A stretch of DNA of 64,000 nt, taken from Alphaproteobacteria bacterium (GTDB lineage Bacteria; Pseudomonadota; Alphaproteobacteria; Micropepsales; Micropepsaceae). The DNA is taken from positions 124,001-188,000 of the forward strand of contig JADHVO010000007.1 of the NCBI GenBank assembly GCA_016783965.1, written 5' to 3'. Of the stretch, positions 32,079 to 42,393 are shown in pieces. The position numbers and the translations under genes were made by a program. The notes under the pieces are model-generated. The model had not been told where the DNA came from, ran no database searches, and saw only the letters and a program-made list of their open reading frames with translations. Numbering within the stretch: the stretch's first letter is position 1; each line of letters opens with the position of its first letter.

Positions 32079-33734
32079 TCAGGCGTCCGCGTAACCGAGA
32101 TCCTTGATCCAGCGGGCGAGATAGGGCATCGCGGGCGACATCTCCTTCTCGTAGTGGCGCCACACGCCGACGCCCTCGCGGTTGATGCCCTTGACCACCT
32201 GGGTCGAGCTCGGCGTGCGGATGGTGCGGGACCGCGCATGTTCGGCGAAGTCCTTCATCTGCTCGTTCCAGGCAAGGCCCATGAATGCGACGATGGCGCG
32301 CGCCTCGCCCTCGAAATCCTCGACCAGCGTTTCGTTGCGCACCTGGCGCCAGGGGAGACCGAGGCGGCGGCGGTAGACGTCGCAGGTGGTCATCGCGGCG
32401 TCGTAGAACCGTGCAGCGCGATCGATGGAGAGGAACTCGAACATCGAGGAGTTCATCGCGAAGTTGCGGCGGTAGCAGGAGAGCACCACGTCGCGCGGAT
32501 CGCGCACCGCGAACAGCACGCGCGCCTTCGGGAACAGCCGGGCGACCATCGGCAGCTTCAGCGAGGACAGCGGGTACTTGTCGACGAACACCTTGCACGT
32601 CACATCGGCACCGAAGCTTTTCACCCGCGCCCAATAGGTCTTGCGCGCCTCGGCGATGCCGGCGGGGGCAAGCTGCGCGAGGCGCTCGCGGCCCTCCTCG
32701 TCCACCAGGAACTGGTGCGTCAGGTCGCCGAACGTATCCTTCTCCTCCAGCGTGCAGACATCCGGATGGCTGGCGAGCACGTTCTCGAGCAGCGTGGTGC
32801 CCGAGCGCGGGAAGCCGACCAGAAAGACATGGCCGATCGCGCCGTCGCGCGGATCGTCCGGCTCGTTCGAGAGATCGCGCGCGGCGGACCACTGCGCCGG
32901 ATCGGCGGTGTCGAAATAGTCGCTTAGCCAGCGGCAATAGTCGGTGCCGGTGGCGCCCGGCTGGTCGTAGCGCTTGGCGTAGATGTCGTATTTCTGCCGG
33001 TTGCTCAGCGTGTAGGCCTGGAAGGCCTGGGCGTAGCGGCCCTGGGCGTGGCGCAGGTCGCCGAGCACCCGGCGGGCCAGCGAGGCATCGAGCGGCGCGT
33101 CGGCGCGCCGGCCGATCAGCGGCAGGAGCAGCAGTTCGGCCTGCTCGAGGTTGCCCTCGGCGATGGAGACGATCGCGAGGATGGTGCGCGCCACATAGTG
33201 GTTGGAATCCAGCGCGAGCGCGCGGTTGGCGTACTCCTTCGCCGCTTCCCAGTCGGAGCGGCGCTGCGCGAAATCGGCGAGATGCGGCAGGGCGCGCAGG
33301 AAGGTCGGGTCGAGCGCGACGGTCGTTTCGAACTGGCGGCGGGCGCCATCGATTTCGCCCATACGCTCCAGCACAAAGCCGTAGCTGTACTGCGCCAGGG
33401 GCGACTCCGGCATCAGCTCGGCCGTTTCCTTCAGGAGCGGCAGTGCTTCGCCGTAGCTCTCCGCGCTGACCAGCAGCATACCGAGCGCGTTGCGCACGAA
33501 GAGGTCGCCCGGTGCGATCGCCACGGCCTGGCGCAGGTCGGCAAGTGCCTCCTGCTGCCTGCCCTGGGCCACCAGCCAGGAGGAACGCAGGTTGAGCAGG
33601 AGCGGATGCACAAGACCGTCGTCCAGCGCGGCCCGCGCCAGATCGATTGCACGTGGGATGTTCTGGCCGGAGGCCAGGGTTTCGATCTCGGCAAGCGTCT
33701 GCGCGTCCTGCGCGGCGTCGCGGTTCTTGCGCAT
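32079..33734 (-). CDS. TPR - sulfotransferase fusion protein
   Basis: 551 residues from ATG 33734, with GGAAG upstream. Residues 1-270 form about six TPR units (for example AQYSYGFVLERMGEIDGARR and EYANRALALDSNHYVART). The C-terminal sulfotransferase domain carries the PAPS loop GFPRSGTTLLENVLASHPD and the 3'-phosphate motif VLFAVRDPRDVVLSCYRR, with KYPLSSLKLP between. This architecture is common near TonB-dependent receptors in Caulobacterales and sphingomonads. It probably sulfates a protein or peptide recognised by the TPR part; the acceptor is unknown. It lies downstream of the TonB receptor on the same strand, past a terminator. Confidence 0.9.
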   Translation of the reverse strand: MRKNRDAAQDAQTLAEIETLASGQNIPRAIDLARAALDDGLVHPLLLNLRSSWLVAQGRQQEALADLRQAVAIAPGDLFVRNALGMLLVSAESYGEALPLLKETAELMPESPLAQYSYGFVLERMGEIDGARRQFETTVALDPTFLRALPHLADFAQRRSDWEAAKEYANRALALDSNHYVARTILAIVSIAEGNLEQAELLLLPLIGRRADAPLDASLARRVLGDLRHAQGRYAQAFQAYTLSNRQKYDIYAKRYDQPGATGTDYCRWLSDYFDTADPAQWSAARDLSNEPDDPRDGAIGHVFLVGFPRSGTTLLENVLASHPDVCTLEEKDTFGDLTHQFLVDEEGRERLAQLAPAGIAEARKTYWARVKSFGADVTCKVFVDKYPLSSLKLPMVARLFPKARVLFAVRDPRDVVLSCYRRNFAMNSSMFEFLSIDRAARFYDAAMTTCDVYRRRLGLPWRQVRNETLVEDFEGEARAIVAFMGLAWNEQMKDFAEHARSRTIRTPSSTQVVKGINREGVGVWRHYEKEMSPAMPYLARWIKDLGYADA

Positions 33735-33822
33735 GTCACAAACTTCCAAAGTGCAGCGGGGATTTGGCGGCGAACGGCGCGCAAGTCAACGGACCGGTTC
33801 GGAAGGGGGCGGCACAAAAGGA

Positions 33823-33847
33823 AACGGCGGCCTTTCGGGCCGCCGTT
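33823..33847 (-). terminator. Intrinsic terminator after the TonB-dependent receptor gene
   Basis: A 10-bp perfect stem AACGGCGGCC (33823-33832) / GGCCGCCGTT (33838-33847) with a five-base loop. Read on the minus strand it is followed by TCCTTTTG. It separates the receptor from the TPR-sulfotransferase gene, so the latter needs its own promoter or read-through. Confidence 0.8.
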
Positions 33848-33872
33848 CCGGTGTTTCCCGTGGAAGGGACGA

Positions 33873-36800
33873 TCAGAGCTTGACCGTCGCGCCCACGAAG
33901 ATGATGCGTCCCAGTGCATCGTAGGTGTTCGGGAACGTGTTGTTGTTGACGCTGCTCGTCGGCGCCGAGTTGTTGTCGGTGAGCGGCGGATTCTTGTCGA
34001 ACAGGTTGCGGACACCGGCGCGCAGATCGACCGAGTCGGCCACCGACCAGGTGCCCGACAGATCGAAGTAGTCGTACTCACCCCAGCCGAGCGTCGGCGT
34101 GTTGACGAAGCCGGCATGCGGAGCAGGGCCGGTTCCGTTCAACTCGAAGTCGATCGACGAGAGGTGACGCCAACGCAGGGACACCGAGAAGTCGCCCTTG
34201 TTGTCGGTCCAGGTGACGCGCGCGTTCGACTTGAAGCGGTTCTGCGGCTCGCCGCACTGACCGCCGTACAGGCCGGCGCAGTGCAGGACCGGTGCGTTCG
34301 GGAAGGCCGTGTTGTTGACCGTCACGAGCGTGCCCACCACGTTGAACGCCAGCGAGCCGGCCTTCTCCCAACCCCAGTCGTTCAGGTCGACATCGTAGTT
34401 TGCCTCGAGGTCGAAGCCCTGGACCTTGTCGCCGGCGATGTTGCCTTCGGCCGAAACGACATAGCCCGCGCCCGTGCCGGTATAGATCGTGCCCAGCACG
34501 TCACGATGGACGAAGGTGCAGTTCGGGTTTGCCGCACTCTGCGTCGGGTTCAGCGTGGTGCTGTAGCAGTTGGCCAGGATCGTGGCGATTGGCGTCGCCG
34601 CGATGAAGCCGCCGATCTTGATGTTGTAGTAGTCGAGGGTCATCGTGAAGCCCGGGACGAAAGTCGGCGTCAGGACGACACCCAGCGTCCAGGAGTCGGA
34701 GTGTTCCGGCTTCAGGAACGGGTTACCGCCAACGGCTGCCTGGCACTGGTTGGTCGGGCAGTTCAGGCCAACGCCGAACACCGCCGCCGCCGGGACACCC
34801 GTCGCAATGCAAAGTGCGGCGGTGGTCACGACGCCGCCATTGCTCGCCGAGCACGGATCGTGTCCCGGGTTTGCCGAGGCACCGCCGGCCGGGGTGAACA
34901 GCTCCGAAACGTTCGGAGCGCGCACCGCGCGCTGGAAGCTGCCGCGGAAGCGGATGTCGTCGATCGGCTGCCACTCGAGGCCGAGATTGTAGGAGTGCGC
35001 ATCGCCCGACAGGTTGTAGTGGTCGTAACGATAGGCGCCGTTGAGCTGCAACGACTGTACAAGCGGAGCGTCCTCGATTAGCGGAACGCGCAGTTCGAGG
35101 AAGCCTTCCGCAACGTCGAAGCCGCCCTTGGTCGGAACCGCAGCCTGATAGCCAACGAGGTTGTTGGTACGCAGGTTGTTGTCCGGCTCGAAGTCGGCTT
35201 CTTCCTGGCGGTATTCGGTACCGATCGCCATGCCGACCGGCTCCTTGGCCCACGGGCTCTGAACGCCCAGGAAGCCCAGATCGCCTGTCGCTGTTGCCTG
35301 GACGTCCCACTGCGAGATGAACGTGGTCGATTCCAGATTTTCCGTGATGTAGTTCACGTTCGCAGCCGTCAGGCCTGCGGGCGTGAAGAAGTTGAGCGGC
35401 GAGCAGCTGCCGCCGACCGTGCAGAGCCCGGTATGCGAGCTGACCAGCAGGCCGTTCTGGAAGTTCGTCGCCTGCGCGTCGCCGTGCAGAACGAACGGAC
35501 CGGTGTGGTGGCCGTACTGGGCCGAGACGTCGTAGGTCCAGCCATAGTCCAGACCGCCGCGGAAGCCGCCGACGAGCTGATACGAGGTGTGGTCGTAGGA
35601 CGTTGCGCGAGGACCGTTCTCAACCAGGCGGCGGGCCACGCCGACCAGGCGCGTCGTCAGGGTCGGATCGATGACGTTGACCGTCAGGTTCGGTGCCAGC
35701 GGACTGATCGTGGCGCATTGTGCAATGCGGCCCGCGTCCGTGCCGTCCGGACCAGCCAGGGGGTTCGTGCCGAAGATGGCCTGACGCACCGCGCCGGACA
35801 ACATCGGGTTACCGCAGTTGATCTGGAAGTTGCGCGTCATCGGGGACGGCGCCAGCTGCGACTGGGACGAGTTATCCGCGAACGTCAGGCGCGTGTAGAA
35901 GTCGATGCCCGGCGTGATCTGGTAGTGCGCATTGCCACCAAACGCGTAACGCTGGCCAGGCGTCTGGAGGTACTGGTACGGTGCGAAATTGTAGGTGCGC
36001 TTGTCGTAGATCGCGATGCCGCCACCGGCGGTGAACATCGTGCTCTTGCCGGCCGTCGGGCCGAACACCGGATTGTTGGGCGTGGCGGTCGTGATGCGGC
36101 CGTCCGGGATCGAACCCGAACCCGAATGGCAGAAGCCGCCGAAGAAGATCGGGGGAGCCGATGCGGCGCAGCCAGTGTAGTTGGTGGCCGCAAGCGCGAA
36201 TCTGGAGAAATCGCGCGCGGCGCCGAGGACGCCGTCACGATGGGCGTATTCGCCGTAGATCGTGATATTGCCCTTGCCGTCGCCCGAGTTGACGCCGAGG
36301 AGGATCGACGTGTCGTTCGTCTGGCCGTCCGAGTGGTCGGTGGAGCTGAACTGGCTGTCGACCGTCATACCCTCAAAGTCTTTCTTGAGGATGATGTTCA
36401 CGACGCCGGCGACCGCGTCCGAACCGTACACGGCCGAGGCGCCGCCGGTCAGGACTTCGATACGCTCGACCATCGCGGCCGGAATCTGGTTGGTGTCGAC
36501 GGTCAGCGAGGAGTCGGAAGCGACCAGGCGCTTGCCGTCCACCAGCACCAGGGTGCGCTTGGCGCCGAGGTTGCGCAGGTCGACCGTCGCGATACCGGCC
36601 GTGCCGTTGTTCACGCTGTTGCCGTCGCCGTCGTTCACGACGGAAGGCAGCGTCTGGAGGGCGCCCGAGATGCTGGTCGTACCCTGGAGCTTGAGCTCGT
36701 GGTCGCCGAGAGCGGTGACCGGGCTCGACGAGTAGATGCCGACCTGCGGGATGCGCGAACCGGTGACCACGACGGTTTCCGTCGCCGCATCCGCCGCATA

Positions 36801-36887
36801 GGCAGGCGCCGCGAGGGCCATGGCCGATGCGGTGGCGGCACCGAGCATCAATGCCGTGCGTAGGCTTGTTTGATTGACTTGAAACAC
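33873..36887 (-). CDS. TonB-dependent outer-membrane receptor
   Basis: 1004 residues. The signal peptide (ALMLGAATASAMALAAPAYA) is followed by ETVVVTGSRIP, the typical TonB box region. A plug domain follows (VDLRNLGAKRTLVLVDGKRL; MVERIEVLTGGASAVYGSDA in the usual order), then a 22-stranded barrel ending IIFVGATVKL with no C-terminal Phe. No N-terminal signalling domain, so it is not itself a FecA-type sensor. It resembles the large Caulobacter/Sphingomonas receptor family for sugars or peptides rather than classical siderophore receptors. The ligand is unknown. The gene is divergent from the TPR-2OG oxygenase gene and terminated by the hairpin at 33823-33847. Confidence 0.92.
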   Translation of the reverse strand: MFQVNQTSLRTALMLGAATASAMALAAPAYAADAATETVVVTGSRIPQVGIYSSSPVTALGDHELKLQGTTSISGALQTLPSVVNDGDGNSVNNGTAGIATVDLRNLGAKRTLVLVDGKRLVASDSSLTVDTNQIPAAMVERIEVLTGGASAVYGSDAVAGVVNIILKKDFEGMTVDSQFSSTDHSDGQTNDTSILLGVNSGDGKGNITIYGEYAHRDGVLGAARDFSRFALAATNYTGCAASAPPIFFGGFCHSGSGSIPDGRITTATPNNPVFGPTAGKSTMFTAGGGIAIYDKRTYNFAPYQYLQTPGQRYAFGGNAHYQITPGIDFYTRLTFADNSSQSQLAPSPMTRNFQINCGNPMLSGAVRQAIFGTNPLAGPDGTDAGRIAQCATISPLAPNLTVNVIDPTLTTRLVGVARRLVENGPRATSYDHTSYQLVGGFRGGLDYGWTYDVSAQYGHHTGPFVLHGDAQATNFQNGLLVSSHTGLCTVGGSCSPLNFFTPAGLTAANVNYITENLESTTFISQWDVQATATGDLGFLGVQSPWAKEPVGMAIGTEYRQEEADFEPDNNLRTNNLVGYQAAVPTKGGFDVAEGFLELRVPLIEDAPLVQSLQLNGAYRYDHYNLSGDAHSYNLGLEWQPIDDIRFRGSFQRAVRAPNVSELFTPAGGASANPGHDPCSASNGGVVTTAALCIATGVPAAAVFGVGLNCPTNQCQAAVGGNPFLKPEHSDSWTLGVVLTPTFVPGFTMTLDYYNIKIGGFIAATPIATILANCYSTTLNPTQSAANPNCTFVHRDVLGTIYTGTGAGYVVSAEGNIAGDKVQGFDLEANYDVDLNDWGWEKAGSLAFNVVGTLVTVNNTAFPNAPVLHCAGLYGGQCGEPQNRFKSNARVTWTDNKGDFSVSLRWRHLSSIDFELNGTGPAPHAGFVNTPTLGWGEYDYFDLSGTWSVADSVDLRAGVRNLFDKNPPLTDNNSAPTSSVNNNTFPNTYDALGRIIFVGATVKL

Positions 36888-37275
36888 GATGGGAACCCCC
36901 TTGGTTCTGTCGTAACGACGTTGCCCTGAGACGAAACTTCGGCTGATTTTTCAGCCAACCCCGATGTTCCGGACACACCGGAGACGCGGTTTTGCCTCAA
37001 TTGAGCGGAAGCTACGCGTCGCAGGGGCAAGGGGTCAAAACAGAATTGCAGCCCAGCGCAATTCCCACGCGGGTTGTTGCATTTAGGTGTCAATTAATGA
37101 CGGCTAAGCGACGCACTCGACGCATGAATTTTCAGCGTTTGGAATAATAATACCCAAACCTCGGACGACAGAATGGTAAAGTTAGCAGGCTGTTAGACAG
37201 GCATTTGAGCCGGCTCGACTCAGGGGATACAAGCGCCCGTTTTGCAACGCAGCCTTTTCGACTCGGAGCATCGTT
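36888..37275. other. Divergent intergenic region, TonB receptor / TPR-oxygenase
   Basis: About 390 bases without a gene. It presumably holds both promoters and a leader of the receptor mRNA. On the minus strand TTGACA occurs at 37093-37088 but no convincing -10 follows at 16-18 bases. A small palindrome TCAATTGA lies near 36997. I found no SigF box, Fur box or known riboswitch. Confidence 0.55.
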
Positions 37276-39153
37276 ATGGCTTCTGGCACGCCGGGCCAGC
37301 CCAATTTCAACCTGTTCTCCCCCAACCCGGCTGTCGCGCTCGCCCAGATCGACCGGCTCCGCCAGGCCGGGCGCATGGCCGAGGCGGAGGATGCGTGCCG
37401 CAGGCTGGTGGCCGAGAACCCGAATTTCCCGAATGCACTCAATATGTTGGGCCTCTTCCAGAAGGCCCGTGGGGCGTTCGGCGAGGCCGAGGCCAGCATG
37501 CGCCAGGCGATTGCCGTCGCGCCGCGCGAGGCCGCACTCCACAATAACCTCGGCAATATTCTTGTCGCGGCGCAGAAGCCGGGCGAGGCCGAGCCCGCGT
37601 ACCGCAAGGCCGTCGAGCTCAAGCCGGATTATGCCGAAGCGTTCTTCAACCTGGGCATCGTGCTGCGTGACCTGGACCGGCCGGAGGAGGCCCTGACCGC
37701 CTACCGCAAGGCGACACAGCTTCGGCCCGACTACGCCGCCGCGCAGGTCCAGCTCGGTGCCGTCTTGAGCGCTTTGGGGCGTTCGCAGGAGGCCCTTGGG
37801 CTGCTCGAGGCGGCCACGCGGACGCGGCCCAGCTACGAAGCACACTACTACCACGGCACGGCGCTGATGGATCTGGAGCGCTTCGACGAGGCGATACCGG
37901 TCCTGCGCAGCGCTGTCGATCTCGACACCGAGCGCTACGAGGCGCGCTATGCGATGTCGAAATGCTTCGCGCATGTCGGCAACAACGAGGATGCCCTGCT
38001 CGCGCTGCGCACCGTATACGTGTGCAAGCCCGACTTCCTTCCGGCACTCTACGATTATACCGCGCTCGCCTTTGCGCTGGGCAACGGGATGAACAGCCTT
38101 GAATCGTATGCGTATGCGCGCTCGAAGCTGGGTGACACCCCGGACCTGCTGCTCGCCGAAGGTGAGATGCGGTTGCGCTTCACCGACACGGTGGGCGCCG
38201 AGCGTCTGCTGCTCGACGCCGCCAACCGGGCGCCTGAGCGGGCCGATATTGCCGCGGCGCTGGGCCGCCTGCTGACGGCCCAGGGCCGGCTGCACGAGAG
38301 CCTGCCGCACTTTCAGACCGCTATCGCCGCGGCGCCGGACGAGATCCGCTACCGCCGCGAGATGGCTGAGGCGCTACTGCGCGCCGACGAAGCGGCCGAA
38401 GCACGCGCCGTCCTGCGCGAGGCCCTGACGCGCGATCCGCACGACCAGATCGCACTCGCTTATCTCTCGACCGCGCTGCGTGAACTGGGCGATAGCGATT
38501 ACGACAGGCTGGTCGACGCGCGGTTCGTGCGCGAATTCGAGATCGCGACGCCGCCGGGGTTCGGCGATCTGGCGTCGTTCAACCGCGCATTGGCGGAGGA
38601 GCTGGAGCGCTTCCATACCACGATCCAGGCGCCGATCGACCAGACGCTGATGAACGGCACGCAAACCGCCGGTACCCTGTTCACCAAGCGCTCCAAGGGG
38701 GTCGAAGCTCTGCGCGAGCAGATTCGCGCCGCGGTTGCTGCGTACATCAAGGGTCTGCCGGAGGATGCGGCGCATCCGATGCTGTCGCGCAAGAGCGACG
38801 AATTCTCGTTCGCGGGATCGTGGTCGTGCCGCCTGCGCGGCAGCGGCTATCACACCAGTCACGTGCACGATCAGGGCTGGATCAGTTCGGCCTATTACGT
38901 GTCGCTGCCGGAGGAGGTGGCCTCGGGTGAGACCGACCAGGGCGCGCTGCAATTCGCGCAATCGCGCTTCAAACTCGGCCGGAACGACCGGGTGTCGCGA
39001 ACCGTGCAGCCGGCGGCCGGCAAGCTGGTGCTGTTCCCCTCATATTTCTGGCACGGCACCGTGCCGTTCGAGTCGAACAACATGCGCCTGACCGTGGCAT
39101 TCGACGTCACGCCCGGAAAGCCGGTCCGGAGGCCCTTGTTCCGCGCCTCCTGA
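37276..39153 (+). CDS. TPR - putative 2OG-Fe(II) oxygenase fusion
   Basis: 625 residues. The first about 390 hold some nine to ten TPR units ([40 protein letters not shown] and others). The C-terminal about 200 residues match the putative 2OG-Fe(II) oxygenase type with [20 protein letters not shown] and [13 protein letters not shown], giving the iron-binding His residues, and the Arg in MRLTVAFDV. It is the third TPR-fused modifying enzyme in this region, facing away from the TonB receptor. The substrate is unknown; protein or peptide hydroxylation is plausible. Confidence 0.87.
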   Translation: MASGTPGQPNFNLFSPNPAVALAQIDRLRQAGRMAEAEDACRRLVAENPNFPNALNMLGLFQKARGAFGEAEASMRQAIAVAPREAALHNNLGNILVAAQKPGEAEPAYRKAVELKPDYAEAFFNLGIVLRDLDRPEEALTAYRKATQLRPDYAAAQVQLGAVLSALGRSQEALGLLEAATRTRPSYEAHYYHGTALMDLERFDEAIPVLRSAVDLDTERYEARYAMSKCFAHVGNNEDALLALRTVYVCKPDFLPALYDYTALAFALGNGMNSLESYAYARSKLGDTPDLLLAEGEMRLRFTDTVGAERLLLDAANRAPERADIAAALGRLLTAQGRLHESLPHFQTAIAAAPDEIRYRREMAEALLRADEAAEARAVLREALTRDPHDQIALAYLSTALRELGDSDYDRLVDARFVREFEIATPPGFGDLASFNRALAEELERFHTTIQAPIDQTLMNGTQTAGTLFTKRSKGVEALREQIRAAVAAYIKGLPEDAAHPMLSRKSDEFSFAGSWSCRLRGSGYHTSHVHDQGWISSAYYVSLPEEVASGETDQGALQFAQSRFKLGRNDRVSRTVQPAAGKLVLFPSYFWHGTVPFESNNMRLTVAFDVTPGKPVRRPLFRAS

Positions 39154-39181
39154 TGGACATATTCGGGTGCGAGGAGAGCTC

Positions 39182-39445
39182 ATGTCCCAGAAGATCAGAC
39201 CTGATACGACGCCTGTCGAACAATTAAGCTTCGAGACTGCGCTCAAGGAACTGGAGGGCATCGTCTCCAAGCTGGAACAGGGTGAAGTCGACCTCGAAGA
39301 CTCCATTGCGCTGTACGAACGCGGACAGGCGCTTAAAATTCATTGCGAAAAGAAATTGAAGGCAGCAGAGAGCCGGCTGGAGAAGATCGTTCATGGTGGC
39401 GGAAACGCCACAGGTACAGAACCGTTAGACTTTAGCGCAACTTGA
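39182..39445 (+). CDS. xseB: Exodeoxyribonuclease VII small subunit
   Basis: 87 residues from ATG 39182. It shows the XseB pattern [36 protein letters not shown] and [12 protein letters not shown], all helical. It binds XseA to form the single-strand nuclease; xseA is not in the window. As in many alphaproteobacteria it lies directly before dxs. Confidence 0.95.
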   Translation: MSQKIRPDTTPVEQLSFETALKELEGIVSKLEQGEVDLEDSIALYERGQALKIHCEKKLKAAESRLEKIVHGGGNATGTEPLDFSAT

Positions 39446-39520
39446 TTTGGGGGCCGAAAAGGCCGACCCTTTCCGCAGTGCAACAAATGTTTGGCGCGCG
39501 TTTTCGCGCGGAGAATCCGA

Positions 39521-41446
39521 ATGGCAGCTCTTCCGACAAAGACACCGCTTCTCGACTCCGTGCGCGAGCCGCAACAGTTGCGCGCGCTCGACAAGCGGCA
39601 GCTTCGTCAGTTTGCGGACGAGTTGCGCAAGGAAACCATCGACGTCGTCTCGGTGACGGGTGGCCACCTCGGTGCCGGCCTTGGCGTGGTGGAACTCACG
39701 ACCGCGTTGCACTACGTGTTCGACACGCCGCACGACAAGATCGTCTGGGATGTCGGCCACCAGGCCTATCCGCACAAGATCGTCACCGGCCGCCGCGACC
39801 GCATGCGCACGCTGCGGCAGGGCGGCGGGCTGTCGGGATTCACCAAGCGAAGCGAGAGCGAGTATGACCCGTTCGGCGCGGCGCACTCCTCGACGTCGAT
39901 CTCCGCGGGCCTCGGCTTCGCGGTGGCGCGCGACCTGAAGGGTGGCGCGAACAACGTCATCGCGGTCATCGGCGACGGCGCGATGAGTGCAGGCATGGCC
40001 TATGAGGCGATGAACAATGCCGGCGCGATGGACGCACGGTTGATCGTGATCCTGAACGACAACGACATGTCGATTGCGCCGCCGGTCGGCGCGATGAGCG
40101 CCTATCTTGCACGGCTGGTATCGAGCCAGACCTATCGCGGCCTGCGCAGCATCGGCAAGAAAATCGCCGGCATCCTGCCGCGGCCGATGAAGGTCGCCGC
40201 CGGCCGCGCGGAGGAATATGCGCGCGGCATGGTGACGGGCGGCACGCTGTTCGAGGAACTGGGCTTCTACTATGTAGGCCCGATCGACGGGCACAACCTG
40301 GATCACCTGATTCCGGTGCTCGAGAATGTGCGCGACATGAAGAACGGCCCGGTGCTGATCCATGTCGTAACCAAGAAGGGCAAGGGCTACGCGCCCGCCG
40401 AGGCCGCGGCCGACAAGTACCACGGCGTGGTCAAGTTCGACGTCATCACCGGCGAGCAGAAGAAATCGAACTCCAAGGCGCCGAGCTACCAGAAGGTATT
40501 CGGCGAGAGCCTCATCATGGAGGCGAAGAAGGACGAGCGCATCGTCGCGATCACCGCCGCGATGCCGTCGGGCACGGGCGTCGACCTGTTCGAGAAGGTG
40601 TTCCCGAAGCGCACCTTCGATGTGGGCATTGCCGAGCAGCACGCGGTGACGTTTGCCGCGGGCCTCGCGGCCGAGGGCATGAAGCCCTATTGCGCGATCT
40701 ACTCGACCTTCCTCCAGCGCGCCTACGACCAGGTGGTGCATGACGTGGCGATCCAGTCGCTGCCGGTGCGCTTCGCGATGGATCGCGCGGGCCTTGTCGG
40801 CGCCGACGGCGCGACGCACGCAGGCTCGTTCGATATCGCCTATCTCGGTACGCTGCCGAATTTCGTGCTGATGGCCGCGGCCAACGAGGCGGAACTCGTG
40901 CACATGGTCGCGACCACCGCGCATATCGACGACCGCCCGTCTGCGCTGCGTTATCCGCGCGGCGAGGGCTGGGGCATCGAGCGGCCGCTGCAAGGCGTGC
41001 CGCTGGAGATCGGCAAGGGCAAGATCTGGAAGGAAGGGTCGTCGATCGCGATCCTCTCCTACGGCACGCGCCTCAATGAGGCGCTGCTGGCGGCGGAGAG
41101 ACTGTCCGGCTACGGACTATCAGCCACGGTGGCGGATGCGCGCTTCGCCAAGCCGCTCGACACCGAGCTCGTGCGGCGCCTGGCACTGAACCACGAAGTG
41201 CTGATCACGATCGAGGAGGGCGCGGTCGGCGGCTTCTCGAGCCATGTGATGCATTACCTCGCGACCACCGGACTGCTCGACAGGGGCCTCAAGATCCGCC
41301 CGATGGTGCTGCCCGACCGGTTCCAGGACCAGGACACGCCGGACAAGATGTACGCGGCGGCCGGGCTCGACGCGAACTCGATCGTGGCGACGGCTCTCGC
41401 TGCGTTGGGCCGCCCGCAGGAGGCCAACGACGCGGCGCGAGCGTAG
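39521..41446 (+). CDS. dxs: 1-deoxy-D-xylulose-5-phosphate synthase
   Basis: 641 residues from ATG 39521. TPP-binding [18 protein letters not shown], substrate-channel [11 protein letters not shown], and [13 protein letters not shown] are diagnostic; the transketolase-like pyrimidine and C-terminal domains follow ([17 protein letters not shown]). It condenses pyruvate and glyceraldehyde 3-phosphate in the first step of the non-mevalonate isoprenoid pathway. It lies downstream of xseB, probably in the same transcript, and upstream of tlyA. Confidence 0.96.
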   Translation: MAALPTKTPLLDSVREPQQLRALDKRQLRQFADELRKETIDVVSVTGGHLGAGLGVVELTTALHYVFDTPHDKIVWDVGHQAYPHKIVTGRRDRMRTLRQGGGLSGFTKRSESEYDPFGAAHSSTSISAGLGFAVARDLKGGANNVIAVIGDGAMSAGMAYEAMNNAGAMDARLIVILNDNDMSIAPPVGAMSAYLARLVSSQTYRGLRSIGKKIAGILPRPMKVAAGRAEEYARGMVTGGTLFEELGFYYVGPIDGHNLDHLIPVLENVRDMKNGPVLIHVVTKKGKGYAPAEAAADKYHGVVKFDVITGEQKKSNSKAPSYQKVFGESLIMEAKKDERIVAITAAMPSGTGVDLFEKVFPKRTFDVGIAEQHAVTFAAGLAAEGMKPYCAIYSTFLQRAYDQVVHDVAIQSLPVRFAMDRAGLVGADGATHAGSFDIAYLGTLPNFVLMAAANEAELVHMVATTAHIDDRPSALRYPRGEGWGIERPLQGVPLEIGKGKIWKEGSSIAILSYGTRLNEALLAAERLSGYGLSATVADARFAKPLDTELVRRLALNHEVLITIEEGAVGGFSSHVMHYLATTGLLDRGLKIRPMVLPDRFQDQDTPDKMYAAAGLDANSIVATALAALGRPQEANDAARA

Positions 41447-41643
41447 GTTCCACGCAGGGCTTTGATCCACCAGCAGAATTTTTCTGGACGGCGCCGTGTT
41501 GCGTCGGCATGCTCAACGCTGCGCGAACGGCCGGGACCTTCGTGCGAAATCGACCGACGGTGGGCGGGGCTTCATGGGATGGTTGCCTGCGTCCGCGAAA
41601 ACAACCGCGCGCGGGGCGGGCGCGCGCCATGATGGAACTGCAC

Positions 41644-42393
41644 ATGACCACGCCATCCACCGACGATCTGCGCGCCGATGTTTTTCTGGTGCGCGCCGGC
41701 TACGCGAAGAGCCGCACCGAGGCGCAGTCCGCAATCCGCTCGGGACGCCTGCGGGTGAACGGCGAAGTCATCATCAAGCCGTCGATCGTGCTCGATCCGG
41801 ACGCCGAGATCGAATACGTCAAGCCCCATCCGTATGTCTCGCGCGGGGCGCTGAAGCTGATCGCCGCGCTGGACGCCTTCAACCTGTCTCCGGCGGGGCT
41901 GATCTGCCTCGACGTCGGCGCCTCGACCGGCGGCTTCACCGAGGTGCTGCTGGAGCGCGGCGCGGCCAAGGTCTATGCGGTCGATGTGGGTCACGCGCAG
42001 ATGCATCCCAGGGTGCGCCGCGACGAGCGGGTCATCCAGTGCGAAGGTGTCAACGCCCGTGAGATCAACCGCCACCACGTGCCGGAAGTGCCGATGGCGG
42101 TAACGATCGACGTCAGCTTCATCGGACTGAAGGTGGCGCTGCCGCCGGCCCTGTCGCTGGCGGGATCGGGTGCATGGCTCGTAGCGCTGGTCAAACCGCA
42201 ATTCGAGGTGGGCAGGTTCGCCGTCGGCAAGGGCGGCATCGTGAAGGACGCGGCAGCGCGCGAGTCGGCGGTCAGGGACGTGGCGAACTGGATTGGAGAC
42301 CAGTCCGGCTGGACCGTGGAGGGACACATGGAAAGCCCGATCGAAGGCGGCGACGGCAACCGCGAATACCTGCTCGCGGCGAAGAAGGTGTGA
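41644..42393 (+). CDS. tlyA: TlyA-family rRNA (cytidine-2'-O)-methyltransferase
   Basis: About 249 residues from ATG 41644; ATG 41629 is an alternative. The N-terminal S4 RNA-binding domain (RADVFLVRAGYAKSRTEAQ; IRSGRLRVNGEVI) is followed by an FtsJ-type methyltransferase domain with CLDVGASTGGFTEVLLERGA and YAVDVGHAQMHP. It then has VTIDVSFIGLKVALP and LVALVKPQFEVGR. TlyA proteins methylate 16S/23S rRNA ribose. The stop overlaps the GTG start of the next RNA methyltransferase (GTGA), a coupled pair. Confidence 0.92.
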   Translation: MTTPSTDDLRADVFLVRAGYAKSRTEAQSAIRSGRLRVNGEVIIKPSIVLDPDAEIEYVKPHPYVSRGALKLIAALDAFNLSPAGLICLDVGASTGGFTEVLLERGAAKVYAVDVGHAQMHPRVRRDERVIQCEGVNAREINRHHVPEVPMAVTIDVSFIGLKVALPPALSLAGSGAWLVALVKPQFEVGRFAVGKGGIVKDAAARESAVRDVANWIGDQSGWTVEGHMESPIEGGDGNREYLLAAKKV

